Shown here piece by piece: positions 1 through 9,319 of a stretch of 64,000 nucleotides of DNA. Under the pieces are notes generated by a model. It was not told the origin of the DNA. It saw only the letters and a program-made list of their open reading frames with translations, and made no database searches. Source of the DNA: Bacteroidetes bacterium UBA2475 (GTDB lineage: Bacteria; Bacteroidota; Bacteroidia; B-17B0; Aurantibacillaceae). Where the stretch lies: assembly GCA_002342065.1 (NCBI GenBank), contig DDPF01000009.1:1-64000 (forward strand), written 5' to 3'. Position 1 is the first letter of the stretch. Every line of letters begins with the position of its first letter. The position numbers were made by a program, and so were the translations under genes.

Positions 1-2425
1 GATCCACCTGCACAAATAGCAGTAGGTGAGGCCGTAGCGTTAACAGTAGGAATAGGGGTAACAATTAAATTAACCGTACTGGTTGTGGTACAACCAAAAC
101 CGTTAGCACCAGTCACAGTATAAAGTGTGGTTGATGAAGGATTCACTGTAACCGTTCCACCAATTAAAGCACCCGGGTTCCATGTATAAGATGTAGCACC
201 TGATGAAGATAGAGTAGCTGTACTTCCTGCACAAATATTTGTTGGAGAAACAACAGCCGTAATAGTAGGATTTGGATTAACAATAATAGCAACTGTGTTT
301 GAAGTTGAACAACCTCCGTTAGAACCTATAACTGTATATGTAGTATTTACGGCTGGCGTCACAACAACAGTACCTCCGGATAAAGCACCGGGATTCCATG
401 TATAAGCAGTAGCACCGCTGGCTGTTAATGTTGTTGAATTACCGGCACAAATTGTTCCCGGCGAAGCAACCACGTTAACAGTAGGTATTGGAGTAACAAT
501 TAAATTAACCGTTCTTGTTGTGGTACAGCCAAAACCGTTAGCAGCTGTAACAGTATAAAGCGTAGTTGCTAAAGGAGAAACAGTAATAGTTCCACCTGTT
601 ACAGCACCCGGGTTCCATGTATAAGAAGTAGCACCTGATGAAGATAAAGTTGCTGTACTTCCCACACAAATATTTGTAGGCGAAGCAATAGCAGTAATAG
701 TAGGAATAGGATTAACAATTAAATTTACGGTTGCTGCAGAAGTACAACTTCCGTTGCTTCCGGTAACAGTATATAAAGTAGTAACAAGTGGATTAACAGT
801 TATTGGATTTCCAACAATGTTACCAGGGTTCCAAGTATATGTTAAAGCACCTGATCCAGTAAGTGTGGCTGAAGCTCCGGCACAGATAACTGTTGGTGAA
901 ACTGTTGCGTTAACCGTTGGAATTGGGTTTACTAATAACGATATCGTTTTTGTATCGGTACAATTTGCAGTTGCTCCCGTAACCGTGAAAACCGTTGTTC
1001 CTGCAGGAGAAACTGTAACACTTCCTCCGCTTAAGTTACCGGGGTTCCATGTATAAGTTGTTGCGCCGCCTGTTGATAAAGTTGCCGTACCGCCAACACA
1101 AATAGATGTTGGAGTTGAAATTGGATTAAGGGTTGGCGTAATGTTTACAGATACCTGGCGTGTAGCTGAGTTGGTACAACCTGCGGCGTTACTTCCCGTA
1201 ACAGTGTAAACCGTTGTCGACCCCGGAGTTACCGTAACAGTTCCCCCAGATAAAGCGCCTGGTTGCCATGTATAAGTTAAAGCACCCGTTGCCGTTAAAG
1301 TACTCGATCCTCCACTACAAATTACAGTTGGATTAGCTGCAGTACTCACGGTTGGGTTTGCATTAACAACCAAAGCTATTGTTTGTGTACTGATACAACT
1401 GCCATTAGCGCCAATAACCGTATAAGTTGTACTTATTGCTGGTGTTACTGTTACAGTTCCGCCTGGCAAAGCACCGGGGTTCCATGTATATGATGCTGCA
1501 CCAGTTGCACTTAATGTAGCAGAACTACCCGCGCAAATTGCGGTTGATGAAGAAGTTGTATTTAAAGTTGGTGTAGGCGTAACAGAATATGATAATGTAT
1601 TTGTAGTTTGGCAACCTAAGGCATTAGCACCAGTAACTGAAAAAGTAGAGGTAACGGTTGGTGTTATGACAATTGATGAAGAGAAAACAGATCCTGGATT
1701 CCATGTATAACTTACTGCGCCACTCGCGGTTAAAGTTGCAGAACCACCACTGGCACTACATATAGTAGTGGGCGAACTTACAACGGTCATTGTTGGCCCG
1801 TTGCTTACTGATATTTGAACAGTTTCTGTATCGGTACAAGAAAGTAAAGATCCTGTTACGGTATAAATTGTTGTTGCTGCAGGAGACACCACTACAGATG
1901 ATCCCACAAGGTTACCGGGATTCCATGTATAAGTTAACGCACCTCCGGCTAATAAATTCACTGTTCCACCAGCGCAAATTGTGTTGGTGCTACTAAACGC
2001 AGATACAGTAGGCGATCCAATAACACTAATATTTACCGTGGCCGAACCTGTACAACTTCCATTTCCACCAACAACTGTGTAGGTTGTTGTTGTGGTTGGA
2101 GTTACTACTATCACTGATGTTGTGGCTCCTGTGCTCCATGTATAATTGGTCGCACCTCCGGCTGTTAATGTTGCAGGACTTCCTGCACAAACTACATTAG
2201 TATTAGTACTTGCAGTAATAAAAGGTGCCGGACTGACCGTTACCTGAATAGTTTTGGAGGAGACACAACTTATTGAGTTTGTTGCCGTGACCGTATAAAT
2301 TTGAGTAACTGGTGGCGAGACGGTGACCGTACCTCCTGATAATGAACCAGGCTGCCATGTGTATGTGACACCACCGGTGGCTGTTAAAGTTGAAGATGTT
2401 GTAGGGCAAATTGTTGCAGGTGATG
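1..2425 (-). repeat. Eleven in-frame Ig-like repeat units of 213-222 bp
   Basis: The anchor ccatgtata (YTW on the minus strand, one unit reading ccaag) recurs at 180, 396, 615, 831, 1047, 1266, 1482, 1701, 1923, 2136 and 2355. Every spacing is a multiple of three (213, 216, 219 or 222), so all units stay in one reading frame. Units differ clearly in sequence, so this is an old domain array rather than a recent tandem duplication. Confidence 0.9.
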
Positions 2426-3293
2426 CTGCCACAATAATATTAGGCGCAGAAATAAATATCGTCGTCATCTGCGGCCAACCCCCACCGGGGAAACCACAGG
2501 AACTTTTTGGTGGACAGACACCATTTCCACCACAAGAATCGACCCTGAAAACAGAATAAGTTGTTGTAGCTGTTACGTTTGGTAATGCTAATGTTGGCGA
2601 AGTTGTGATACCTTGTAAGTTACCACCATTATCATAATATTTGTAATAAACAGTTGATGTAACACAACTTGGCGCTAATGCAGGACTGGCACAAGGCAAC
2701 GGGCAGTTTGGATTATTAATGGTTAATGTTTTTGGGCCTGGACAACTAGGTGTAAGTGCGGTTGTAAAAGGCGAATGGGTTAATGACGCAGAACAAGGAA
2801 CCGGCGCGACACCAGGCACCACAAAGGCGTTGACCGCTGTCCACGGCCCGGTACTGGTAGTGCCATAAACAGCCTCCCTTGCCCTGAAGTACATAGTAGT
2901 TCCTGGACAGAAATAAGAATAGGGAATTAATATGGAATTATATGGTTCCAGAACACAATTATCAGCCCATGTTGGCGCTGAGTAGCCTGGAATATTCAAT
3001 AAAGAGTTAAAGAAGGGGTAACTAACGTATGTAACACCAGGGCCTGTCCAGTTGGTTAAGGTGTTGATCAAGCAAGGAGGTTGTACACCAAGAAATCCAG
3101 TAGGAGAACATGAAACTTCAATTTGCATCCAATATGGTCCGCCGCCACATGTAGCGCCATTCGAAGAGCCATTTACAGTTATACCCGTTGGGCCGGCAGA
3201 GAAGTTATAATTGACAAGTGGGAACGCATGCGTAGCAAAAATAGATTTGCAACCAAAAGTCAAAACAAAAAGAAGGACGTAATGAAACCTCAT
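1..3293 (-). CDS. Large secreted Ig-like repeat surface protein (partial, 3' end outside window)
   Basis: An open frame of about 1,097 codons runs from the ATG at 3291-3293 to the window edge, with no stop seen where I translated it (3293 to about 1790, and the last 60 bases). The N-terminus (MRFHYVLLFVLTFGCKSIFA) looks like a signal peptide. A non-repetitive Cys-rich region of roughly 290 residues follows, then 11 repeats with the cores YTWNPG and YTV-G and a Cys pair (ICAG plus a later Cys). This matches the Ig-like, CHU_C-associated domains found in Bacteroidota surface proteins, which often end in a type IX secretion tail; that tail would lie outside the window. The likely role is a cell-surface adhesin or filament, by family analogy only. 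Confidence 0.8.
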   Translation of the reverse strand, partial: MRFHYVLLFVLTFGCKSIFATHAFPLVNYNFSAGPTGITVNGSSNGATCGGGPYWMQIEVSCSPTGFLGVQPPCLINTLTNWTGPGVTYVSYPFFNSLLNIPGYSAPTWADNCVLEPYNSILIPYSYFCPGTTMYFRAREAVYGTTSTGPWTAVNAFVVPGVAPVPCSASLTHSPFTTALTPSCPGPKTLTINNPNCPLPCASPALAPSCVTSTVYYKYYDNGGNLQGITTSPTLALPNVTATTTYSVFRVDSCGGNGVCPPKSSCGFPGGGWPQMTTIFISAPNIIVAASPATICPTTSSTLTATGGVTYTWQPGSLSGGTVTVSPPVTQIYTVTATNSISCVSSKTIQVTVSPAPFITASTNTNVVCAGSPATLTAGGATNYTWSTGATTSVIVVTPTTTTTYTVVGGNGSCTGSATVNISVIGSPTVSAFSSTNTICAGGTVNLLAGGALTYTWNPGNLVGSSVVVSPAATTIYTVTGSLLSCTDTETVQISVSNGPTMTVVSSPTTICSASGGSATLTASGAVSYTWNPGSVFSSSIVITPTVTSTFSVTGANALGCQTTNTLSYSVTPTPTLNTTSSSTAICAGSSATLSATGAASYTWNPGALPGGTVTVTPAISTTYTVIGANGSCISTQTIALVVNANPTVSTAANPTVICSGGSSTLTATGALTYTWQPGALSGGTVTVTPGSTTVYTVTGSNAAGCTNSATRQVSVNITPTLNPISTPTSICVGGTATLSTGGATTYTWNPGNLSGGSVTVSPAGTTVFTVTGATANCTDTKTISLLVNPIPTVNATVSPTVICAGASATLTGSGALTYTWNPGNIVGNPITVNPLVTTLYTVTGSNGSCTSAATVNLIVNPIPTITAIASPTNICVGSTATLSSSGATSYTWNPGAVTGGTITVSPLATTLYTVTAANGFGCTTTRTVNLIVTPIPTVNVVASPGTICAGNSTTLTASGATAYTWNPGALSGGTVVVTPAVNTTYTVIGSNGGCSTSNTVAIIVNPNPTITAVVSPTNICAGSTATLSSSGATSYTWNPGALIGGTVTVNPSSTTLYTVTGANGFGCTTTSTVNLIVTPIPTVNATASPTAICAGG

Positions 3294-3537
3294 ATTTTTT
3301 AATTTAATTAGCTAACTTATTAAATATTTTTGAACAATTCCTTTAAAACTAGGAAACTAATAGTGGCAAATCTGTAAAATATTGATTTACAAATAGTTAA
3401 AAACAAGTTTAATAACAGGTAATTGTTAATTATTTTTTTAACGTTTTGGTTAAAGTGTGTTTTTGGTTGTTTTGACAAAAATATTTTAAAAAAAATAAAA
3501 TTTTTAAAATTACAGAATCGTTACTTTTGAGAGATTT

Positions 3538-5370
3538 ATGTCAAATAATACTATAGCACTTTTGCCAGACCATGTAGCTAACCAAATTGCCGCGGGTGAG
3601 GTGGTGCAAAGGCCCGCAAGTGTTGTAAAAGAACTATTAGAAAATGCAATTGATGCGGGCGCCACTCAAATAAAGCTTATCATAAAAGATGCCGGAAAAT
3701 CACTCATACAAGTGATTGATAATGGCAAAGGCATGAACCCTTTTGATGCAAGAATGTGTTTTGAAAGACACGCCACCTCTAAAATAAATTCGGCTGATGA
3801 TCTTTTTGCTTTAACTACCAAAGGCTTTAGGGGTGAGGCTTTAGCGAGTATTGCAGCCATTGCTCAGGTTGAGTTAAAAACAAAAAAAGCAGACGATCTT
3901 GTTGGTCAGCATATAATTATAGAAGGTGGAAAATTTATTGAGCAAACTGAATGTCAATGCGCTACCGGAACAACTTTTATTGTTAAGAATTTATTTTTTA
4001 ATGTCCCTGCCCGCCGTAATTTTTTAAAGAACGATCAGGTTGAACAAAAACATATTATTGATGAGATAGAGCGTGTTGCAATTCCTCACACCGATATCCA
4101 TTTTATCTTTCAAAGTAATGGTAACGAAGTTTTAAATCTTCCTGCCGGAAATTTAATGCAGCGTATCAAATCATTAATAGGAAGTTACATTCAAAAAGAA
4201 TTGGTTCCTATTAGCGAAGACACCAATTTTGTAAAGATCCGCGGCTATGTTAGTCTCCCCGAAGCAGCTATAAAAACAAGAAAAGAACAGTATTTTTTTG
4301 TGAATAACCGCTTTGTAAAAAACCCTTTTTTAAACCATGCAATTTACGAAGCATATAAAGAATTAATTACTTACCAATCGCACCCACGTTATTTTTTGTT
4401 CTTAGAAATGGATCCAAAAAATATCGATATCAATATTCATCCAACAAAAACTGAAGTAAAATTTACTGATGATAAAGCGGTTTATATGTTATTGGTAAGT
4501 TCTATCAAACGCGCATTGGGTAAGGCAAACGTTGGACCATCGCTTGATTTTGATTCTGAAATGAGCGTTAGCTTAGATGCGCAATCCGAGAATAGGATCA
4601 TCACTCAGCCAAAAGTAAGTTATAATCAAAACTATAATCCTTTTAATTCTAACACTTCAATTTCGCAAGAAAATACTTTACAAAAAGCAAATAAACAGCA
4701 TTGGGAAACCATGTTTGAAGGCTTTAAGAACACGCAGGAAAATACGATAACTACTTCAGATGATCCACAACAAAATGCGTTGGAAGAATTAAAGAATGAA
4801 GCAGTTAATTTTATTTTTTTTCAACTTAATCAAAAATACATTGTTACTACTTACAATAAAAACGTTTTAATTGTCGACCAGCAAAGAGCGCACGAGCGTA
4901 TTGTTTACGAACATTACTTAAAAACAAAAAAAGAAACAAAAATCGCCTCGCAACAAATGCTTTTTCCTGAACAAATAGAACTAAGTGCCAATGATTTTAT
5001 TTTGATGAAAGACCTTGGCGATGAGTTTAAATTGTTGGGTTTTGACTTCGAGGTTTTTGGTAAAAATAGTATTGTTGTTAATGGCACACCAAGCGATCTG
5101 AAAGATTTTAAAACTGCCGAAACAATTGAAAGTATATTAGAAACTTTTAAATTGAACACCATTGATAGTAAGATAGAAAAACACGATAATCTTTGCCGCG
5201 CAATTGCGTATAATACTTGTATTAAATACGGTAAATCACTTGATAATGAAGAGATGCGGCTGATATTAGAACATTTAATAAATTGCGAAAATCCTTTGCA
5301 TACAGCATCTGGCAAATCAATTATGATGGAAGTGGATTATACGGACATAGAAAAGTTTTTTAAAAAGTAA
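3538..5370 (+). CDS. mutL: DNA mismatch repair protein MutL
   Basis: 610 residues, normal for Bacteroidota MutL. The N-terminal GHKL ATPase is plain: ANQIAAGEVV, the Asn-containing ELLENAIDAGA motif, DNGKGM and TKGFRGEALASI. A variable linker (about 350-410) leads to a C-terminal dimerisation domain. MutL couples MutS mismatch recognition to strand incision. The endonuclease motif DQHA(X)2E(X)4E appears as DQQRAHERIVYE at residues 447-458, and the later zinc-site Cys-Pro-His-Gly motif is not recognisable, so nicking activity is doubtful. The start fits the family N-terminus. A TACTTTTG box at 3522-3529 would give an almost leaderless mRNA and is weak. The gene abuts the next one with no spacer. 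Confidence 0.96.
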   Translation: MSNNTIALLPDHVANQIAAGEVVQRPASVVKELLENAIDAGATQIKLIIKDAGKSLIQVIDNGKGMNPFDARMCFERHATSKINSADDLFALTTKGFRGEALASIAAIAQVELKTKKADDLVGQHIIIEGGKFIEQTECQCATGTTFIVKNLFFNVPARRNFLKNDQVEQKHIIDEIERVAIPHTDIHFIFQSNGNEVLNLPAGNLMQRIKSLIGSYIQKELVPISEDTNFVKIRGYVSLPEAAIKTRKEQYFFVNNRFVKNPFLNHAIYEAYKELITYQSHPRYFLFLEMDPKNIDINIHPTKTEVKFTDDKAVYMLLVSSIKRALGKANVGPSLDFDSEMSVSLDAQSENRIITQPKVSYNQNYNPFNSNTSISQENTLQKANKQHWETMFEGFKNTQENTITTSDDPQQNALEELKNEAVNFIFFQLNQKYIVTTYNKNVLIVDQQRAHERIVYEHYLKTKKETKIASQQMLFPEQIELSANDFILMKDLGDEFKLLGFDFEVFGKNSIVVNGTPSDLKDFKTAETIESILETFKLNTIDSKIEKHDNLCRAIAYNTCIKYGKSLDNEEMRLILEHLINCENPLHTASGKSIMMEVDYTDIEKFFKK

Positions 5371-6228
5371 ATGAACTTTAACAATCAATACAGGCCAGGG
5401 GCGTTTGGTGGTTTACCAGTGGTAACCAAAAATATATTAATAATTAATGTAGTATTTTTTCTATTAACCATTGCCTTACAAAGCACTCAAAATATAGACC
5501 TTGCTAAATACTTAGGCCTGCATTATCCTACTGCTCCAGACTTTAAACCACACCAGTTTGTTACTTACATTTTTATGCATGGGAGTTTTTCGCATATTTT
5601 ATTTAATATGCTTGCCGTATATATTTTTGGACAAGTACTAGAACAGGTTTGGGGCCCTAAACGGTATTTGATCTTTTACATTTTAACCGGTTTTGGCGCT
5701 GCATTGGCTCAATATATAGTTATTTATTTTTCGGCTGGCCCCTTAGTAGATTCTATACAGGCTGTTCAGAATAATTTATCACCAACTACTTTTGAGGAAT
5801 TATTCGCAAGCCCAAGATTTCAAAGGAGTGTATCGGATGATTTTGTCTTTGAATTTAACAGTTTTATTAAGCAATATAATTTAGCTCTACAGGAAAACCA
5901 AGGAAGGGCAATGAGTTTAGCCTCACAGTTTTTATTAGACTATAAAAATCAATACCTTAACTCACATGTTGTGGTTGGCGCCTCCGGCTCATTATTCGGA
6001 TTACTTGGCGCATTTGGTATGATATTTCCTAACAGAATGCTGTATCTTTATTTTCTTTTTCCCGTAAAAGCAAAGTGGCTGGTTATCGGTTACGGGGCAA
6101 TTGAACTGTTCTCAGGTTTAAGAAATAACCCCGGAGATAACGTAGCTCATTTTGCGCATATTGGCGGTTTAGTAGTTGGTATTATTATTGTTTTAATATG
6201 GCGTAAAGACAAACAACATTTTTATTGA
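5371..6228 (+). CDS. Rhomboid family intramembrane serine protease
   Basis: 285 residues. It is a multi-pass membrane protein with the rhomboid signatures: the HGSFSHILFNM segment after the first helices, catalytic Ser205 in GASGSLFG and catalytic His263 in AHIGG. An unusually long hydrophilic insertion (about residues 120-195) separates the early helices from the Ser helix. Its ATG follows the mutL TAA directly, so the two are probably co-transcribed. The substrate is unknown. Confidence 0.92.
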   Translation: MNFNNQYRPGAFGGLPVVTKNILIINVVFFLLTIALQSTQNIDLAKYLGLHYPTAPDFKPHQFVTYIFMHGSFSHILFNMLAVYIFGQVLEQVWGPKRYLIFYILTGFGAALAQYIVIYFSAGPLVDSIQAVQNNLSPTTFEELFASPRFQRSVSDDFVFEFNSFIKQYNLALQENQGRAMSLASQFLLDYKNQYLNSHVVVGASGSLFGLLGAFGMIFPNRMLYLYFLFPVKAKWLVIGYGAIELFSGLRNNPGDNVAHFAHIGGLVVGIIIVLIWRKDKQHFY

Positions 6229-6230
6229 GT

Positions 6231-7034
6231 ATGAACTTTTTTCAAAAAATAAAAAATAATTTCCAGCAGCAGGGTGTCCTCACGCAGATAATTGTAATAA
6301 ATGTTGCCATTTTCTTAACACTAAATTTAGTTGGTAACCTATCTCACTTAAATTTAACACCGTACGTTGCAATGACAATTGGTGTTGATTTTATCTATAA
6401 ATTCTGGACCATTTTTACCTATATGTTTGCCCATGAGAACCTTGGCCATATTTTTTGGAACATGGTTTTATTTTATTTTACGGCGCAAATATTCTTTACA
6501 ATTCTAGGCCAAAAAAAAATGTTGTATGTATATGTAATGAGTGGCTTATGCGGCGGTGGTCTGGTTTTAACACTTGGTTTACTATTCCCTGAATCGTTCG
6601 GTAATTCTTTGTTGTTAGGGGCTTCTGCTGCTGTGCTTGGTGTTGGCGCAGTTATGGCAATATATTCTCCTAATTATAAGGTGTATTTATTTGGGGTATT
6701 AGAGTTGCCTTATAAGTACTTTTTTCTTATCACCTTTGGAGTAAGCACTATTATTGATCTTTCGGTAAATACAGGGGGTAAAATATCGCATATAGGCGGG
6801 GCTTTATTTGGCGTTTTATACGGCTATAATTTAAGAAAAGGAGTAGATCTTTTTAACCTGGACATCTTTTCGAGAAGGAAAAACAAGCTAAAGATCGTAA
6901 GCAAAAGCCAATCAGGATATTATAACTCCGAACAGGTCATGAATGAAATACTTGATAAAATTTCAAAAAGCGGGTATGATAGCCTGACAAAAAAAGAAAA
7001 AGACGAGCTTTTTAAATTGTCACAAAAAAAATGA
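6231..7034 (+). CDS. Second rhomboid family protease with soluble C-terminal tail
   Basis: About 267 residues from the ATG at 6231. A TTG two codons upstream would overlap the previous stop and is less likely. Signatures are HENLGHIFWNM, Ser132 in GASAAVLG (GASA, not the usual GxSG) and His187 in SHIGG, so the Ser-His dyad is kept. A basic hydrophilic tail of about 60 residues follows the last membrane helix (from about residue 205). It lies two bases after the first rhomboid gene; tandem rhomboids behind mutL suggest a duplicated pair in one operon. Confidence 0.88.
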   Translation: MNFFQKIKNNFQQQGVLTQIIVINVAIFLTLNLVGNLSHLNLTPYVAMTIGVDFIYKFWTIFTYMFAHENLGHIFWNMVLFYFTAQIFFTILGQKKMLYVYVMSGLCGGGLVLTLGLLFPESFGNSLLLGASAAVLGVGAVMAIYSPNYKVYLFGVLELPYKYFFLITFGVSTIIDLSVNTGGKISHIGGALFGVLYGYNLRKGVDLFNLDIFSRRKNKLKIVSKSQSGYYNSEQVMNEILDKISKSGYDSLTKKEKDELFKLSQKK

Positions 7035-7070
7035 GGTTTATTAATATTTTATTATATTAGTCCTCCCAAA

Positions 7071-8717
7071 ATGAACCAAAGATTCTCTGTCATACTTATA
7101 ATTTTATGTTTAAGCGTTGATCTTTTTTCGCAATCAAAAAGCGTAAGTAAGAAGCAAGACATTTACGATGCCGACGAGCATTTTAAACATAAGAACTATT
7201 TAATGGCTATTCCTATTTATAAAGCCGAATTAAAAAAAGACAAGAACAACAAAAAAATTAAATACAATCTTGGTATCTGTTACCTTAACACAAAGATCAA
7301 CCGCGAAGAGTCTATTAAATATTTTGAAGATTATTCAAAAGAAGATAAAGGTGAAGACGAGGTTTGGATCAATTTAGGAAGAGCTTATCTATTAAATAAT
7401 CGTATAGATGATGCTATTGCCGCTTTCGAGAAATTTAAAAGTTTAAAACCTAAAGAAGCAAAAAAAGTTCAACGCTATCTTGAAAATTGCAGTAACGCTG
7501 CAAAATTTATTGATGGGCCTTCAAACGTTACATTCCAGAATTTAGGAAAAGAGATTAATAGCGATGAGCCGGATTACTATCCATTTGTAAGTGCCGATGA
7601 AACGGTTCTTGCTTTCACTTCAAGAAGAAAAGAAAATGTTGGTGGGAAAAGAGTTGAGATGGATGGTTACCACAGTAGCGATGTTTATTATAGTAAGATC
7701 GAAAACAATAACTGGACAAAAGCGGCTAATGCGGGTAAAACAATTAACACCGGTTTAGATGAGCAGGTTGTTGGTTTGCGTCCCGATGGTTTAGAGTTGT
7801 ACGTGTATTTAGATCACATTGATAAATTTGGTGACCTATACGTTTCTGCAAGAAAAGATGTGAGTTCTGAATTCCCAAAACCAAGACTGTGCGACCCATT
7901 AATTAATGCAAAAGTTGAAACAAGCGGATGCTTGAATGAAGATGGAAGCATAATGGTTTTTGCAAGAAGAGATAAAGTTACTTCAAATAGCGACCTGTAT
8001 GTTTGTAAAAAATTACCGAACGGTAAATGGGGCGCTGCACAAAAATTACCACCTGTAATTAATACGGAGTATAACGAAGATTTCCCTTACTTGTCTAACG
8101 ATTGCGCAACCTTGTATTTTGCGAGCGAAGGACATAATAGTATGGGAGGATACGATCTGTTTAAAACAGAATGGAACGTGATCGAGAATACTTTTAGCGA
8201 ACCACAAAATTTAGGTTACCCAATTAACTCTACTGATGATGACAGAAATATTTGCGTTACACCTGATGATAGGGTTGCATACATAAGTGCTTTTCGTCCG
8301 GGTGGTTTTGGCGACCTTGATCTTTACAGGATAAAATTTAATGAGAACGATCAGATCAGTAAGATCTTTGTTGGACAAATTTATTTGGGTGATACAACTG
8401 CAAAGAGTAAACCAAAAAATTATACGGTTTCAATGATCGTAACAAACGCGCAAAACAAAATTGAATATAACTTTACACCACATTCAAAAACAGGAAGATT
8501 TGTAATGAGCCTACCAGCAGGTTTCTATAAGCTTTCAATTGTATCGCAAGGCTATACAGATTACAAGGAAGAAATAACTATTTCTGATTATGGAAAAGTA
8601 GACATTGAAAAGAACAGGAATTTTTTATTAAAACCAAAACCTGGTTACGTTCCACCTGTTGAAAAAGTGGAGAATAATAAAAAACCAAAGCCGAAACCAA
8701 AAACTGGCGTAAAATAA
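7071..8717 (+). CDS. Exported TPR and PD40 beta-propeller protein
   Basis: 548 residues. Signal peptide at about 1-20 (ends LFSQS). TPR-like repeats (about 30-140: YNLGICYLN, WINLGRAYLLNN) are followed by WD40-like PD40 blades (about 165-420; DYYPFVSADE, YLSNDCATLYFASEG, GGYDLF, GGFGDLDLY). A carboxypeptidase-regulatory-like beta fold comes next (about 435-525), with a Pro/Lys-rich end. The order matches OmpA-associated periplasmic/outer-membrane proteins of Bacteroidota, but no OmpA domain is present. The role is probably in the cell envelope; the ligand is unknown. It converges on hisIE with three bases between the genes. Confidence 0.8.
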   Translation: MNQRFSVILIILCLSVDLFSQSKSVSKKQDIYDADEHFKHKNYLMAIPIYKAELKKDKNNKKIKYNLGICYLNTKINREESIKYFEDYSKEDKGEDEVWINLGRAYLLNNRIDDAIAAFEKFKSLKPKEAKKVQRYLENCSNAAKFIDGPSNVTFQNLGKEINSDEPDYYPFVSADETVLAFTSRRKENVGGKRVEMDGYHSSDVYYSKIENNNWTKAANAGKTINTGLDEQVVGLRPDGLELYVYLDHIDKFGDLYVSARKDVSSEFPKPRLCDPLINAKVETSGCLNEDGSIMVFARRDKVTSNSDLYVCKKLPNGKWGAAQKLPPVINTEYNEDFPYLSNDCATLYFASEGHNSMGGYDLFKTEWNVIENTFSEPQNLGYPINSTDDDRNICVTPDDRVAYISAFRPGGFGDLDLYRIKFNENDQISKIFVGQIYLGDTTAKSKPKNYTVSMIVTNAQNKIEYNFTPHSKTGRFVMSLPAGFYKLSIVSQGYTDYKEEITISDYGKVDIEKNRNFLLKPKPGYVPPVEKVENNKKPKPKPKTGVK

Positions 8718-8720
8718 TTT

Positions 8721-9317
8721 TTACTTCTTATTTCTTTTTTCAAGCACTGCCGTAACGTCTTTTAAAGAAAGATCTTTGGCCCTGAGTAATATTAAATAGT
8801 GATAGAGTAGGTCAGCAGCTTCGTTTAAAAAAAGTTCTTTATTATCATCTTTTGCTTCAATAACTATTTCAATAGCTTCTTCTCCAACTTTTTGCGCTAT
8901 TTTATTTATTCCTTTTTTAAATAATTGCGACGTGTAAGAATCATCTTTAGGATCATTTTTTCTTTCACTAATTATATTTTCAAGCTCGTTTAAAAAATTT
9001 ATAGAGATATTTTTTTCATCAAAACAAGTATCAGCTCCTGTGTGGCAAACAGGGCCAATGGGAGTTACTTTAATTAAGAGCGTATCTTCATCGCAGTCTA
9101 ACAAAATAGAATTTACATTTAAATAGTTTTTGCTTTCTTCACCTTTTGTCCATAACCTATTTTTTGAGCGCGAAAAAAATGTAACACGCTTTTCTTTTTG
9201 TGTTTTAGTAAAGGCTTCAATATTCATATAGCCCAACATTAAAATTACGTTTGTTATATTATCCTGAATTATTACCGGAATTAATCCGTCTATAGATTTA
9301 TTAAAATTTGGTTTCAT
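8721..9317 (-). CDS. hisI: Bifunctional phosphoribosyl-AMP cyclohydrolase / phosphoribosyl-ATP pyrophosphatase
   Basis: 198 residues, the fused HisIE form. The HisI half (about 1-110) has the metal-binding DCDEDT and CHTGADTCF motifs. The HisE half (about 115-198) has QKVGEEAIE and EAADLLYHYL. It catalyses steps 2 and 3 of histidine synthesis (PR-ATP to PR-AMP to ProFAR). It is the last gene of the operon, two bases after hisF. Confidence 0.95.
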   Translation of the reverse strand: MKPNFNKSIDGLIPVIIQDNITNVILMLGYMNIEAFTKTQKEKRVTFFSRSKNRLWTKGEESKNYLNVNSILLDCDEDTLLIKVTPIGPVCHTGADTCFDEKNISINFLNELENIISERKNDPKDDSYTSQLFKKGINKIAQKVGEEAIEIVIEAKDDNKELFLNEAADLLYHYLILLRAKDLSLKDVTAVLEKRNKK

Positions 9318-9319
9318 TT

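Noticed and set aside
754..1056. 100-residue plus-strand ORF
   Set aside because: It is the reverse of the Ig-like repeat array; its low-complexity Val/Thr/Pro composition comes from the opposite coding frame.
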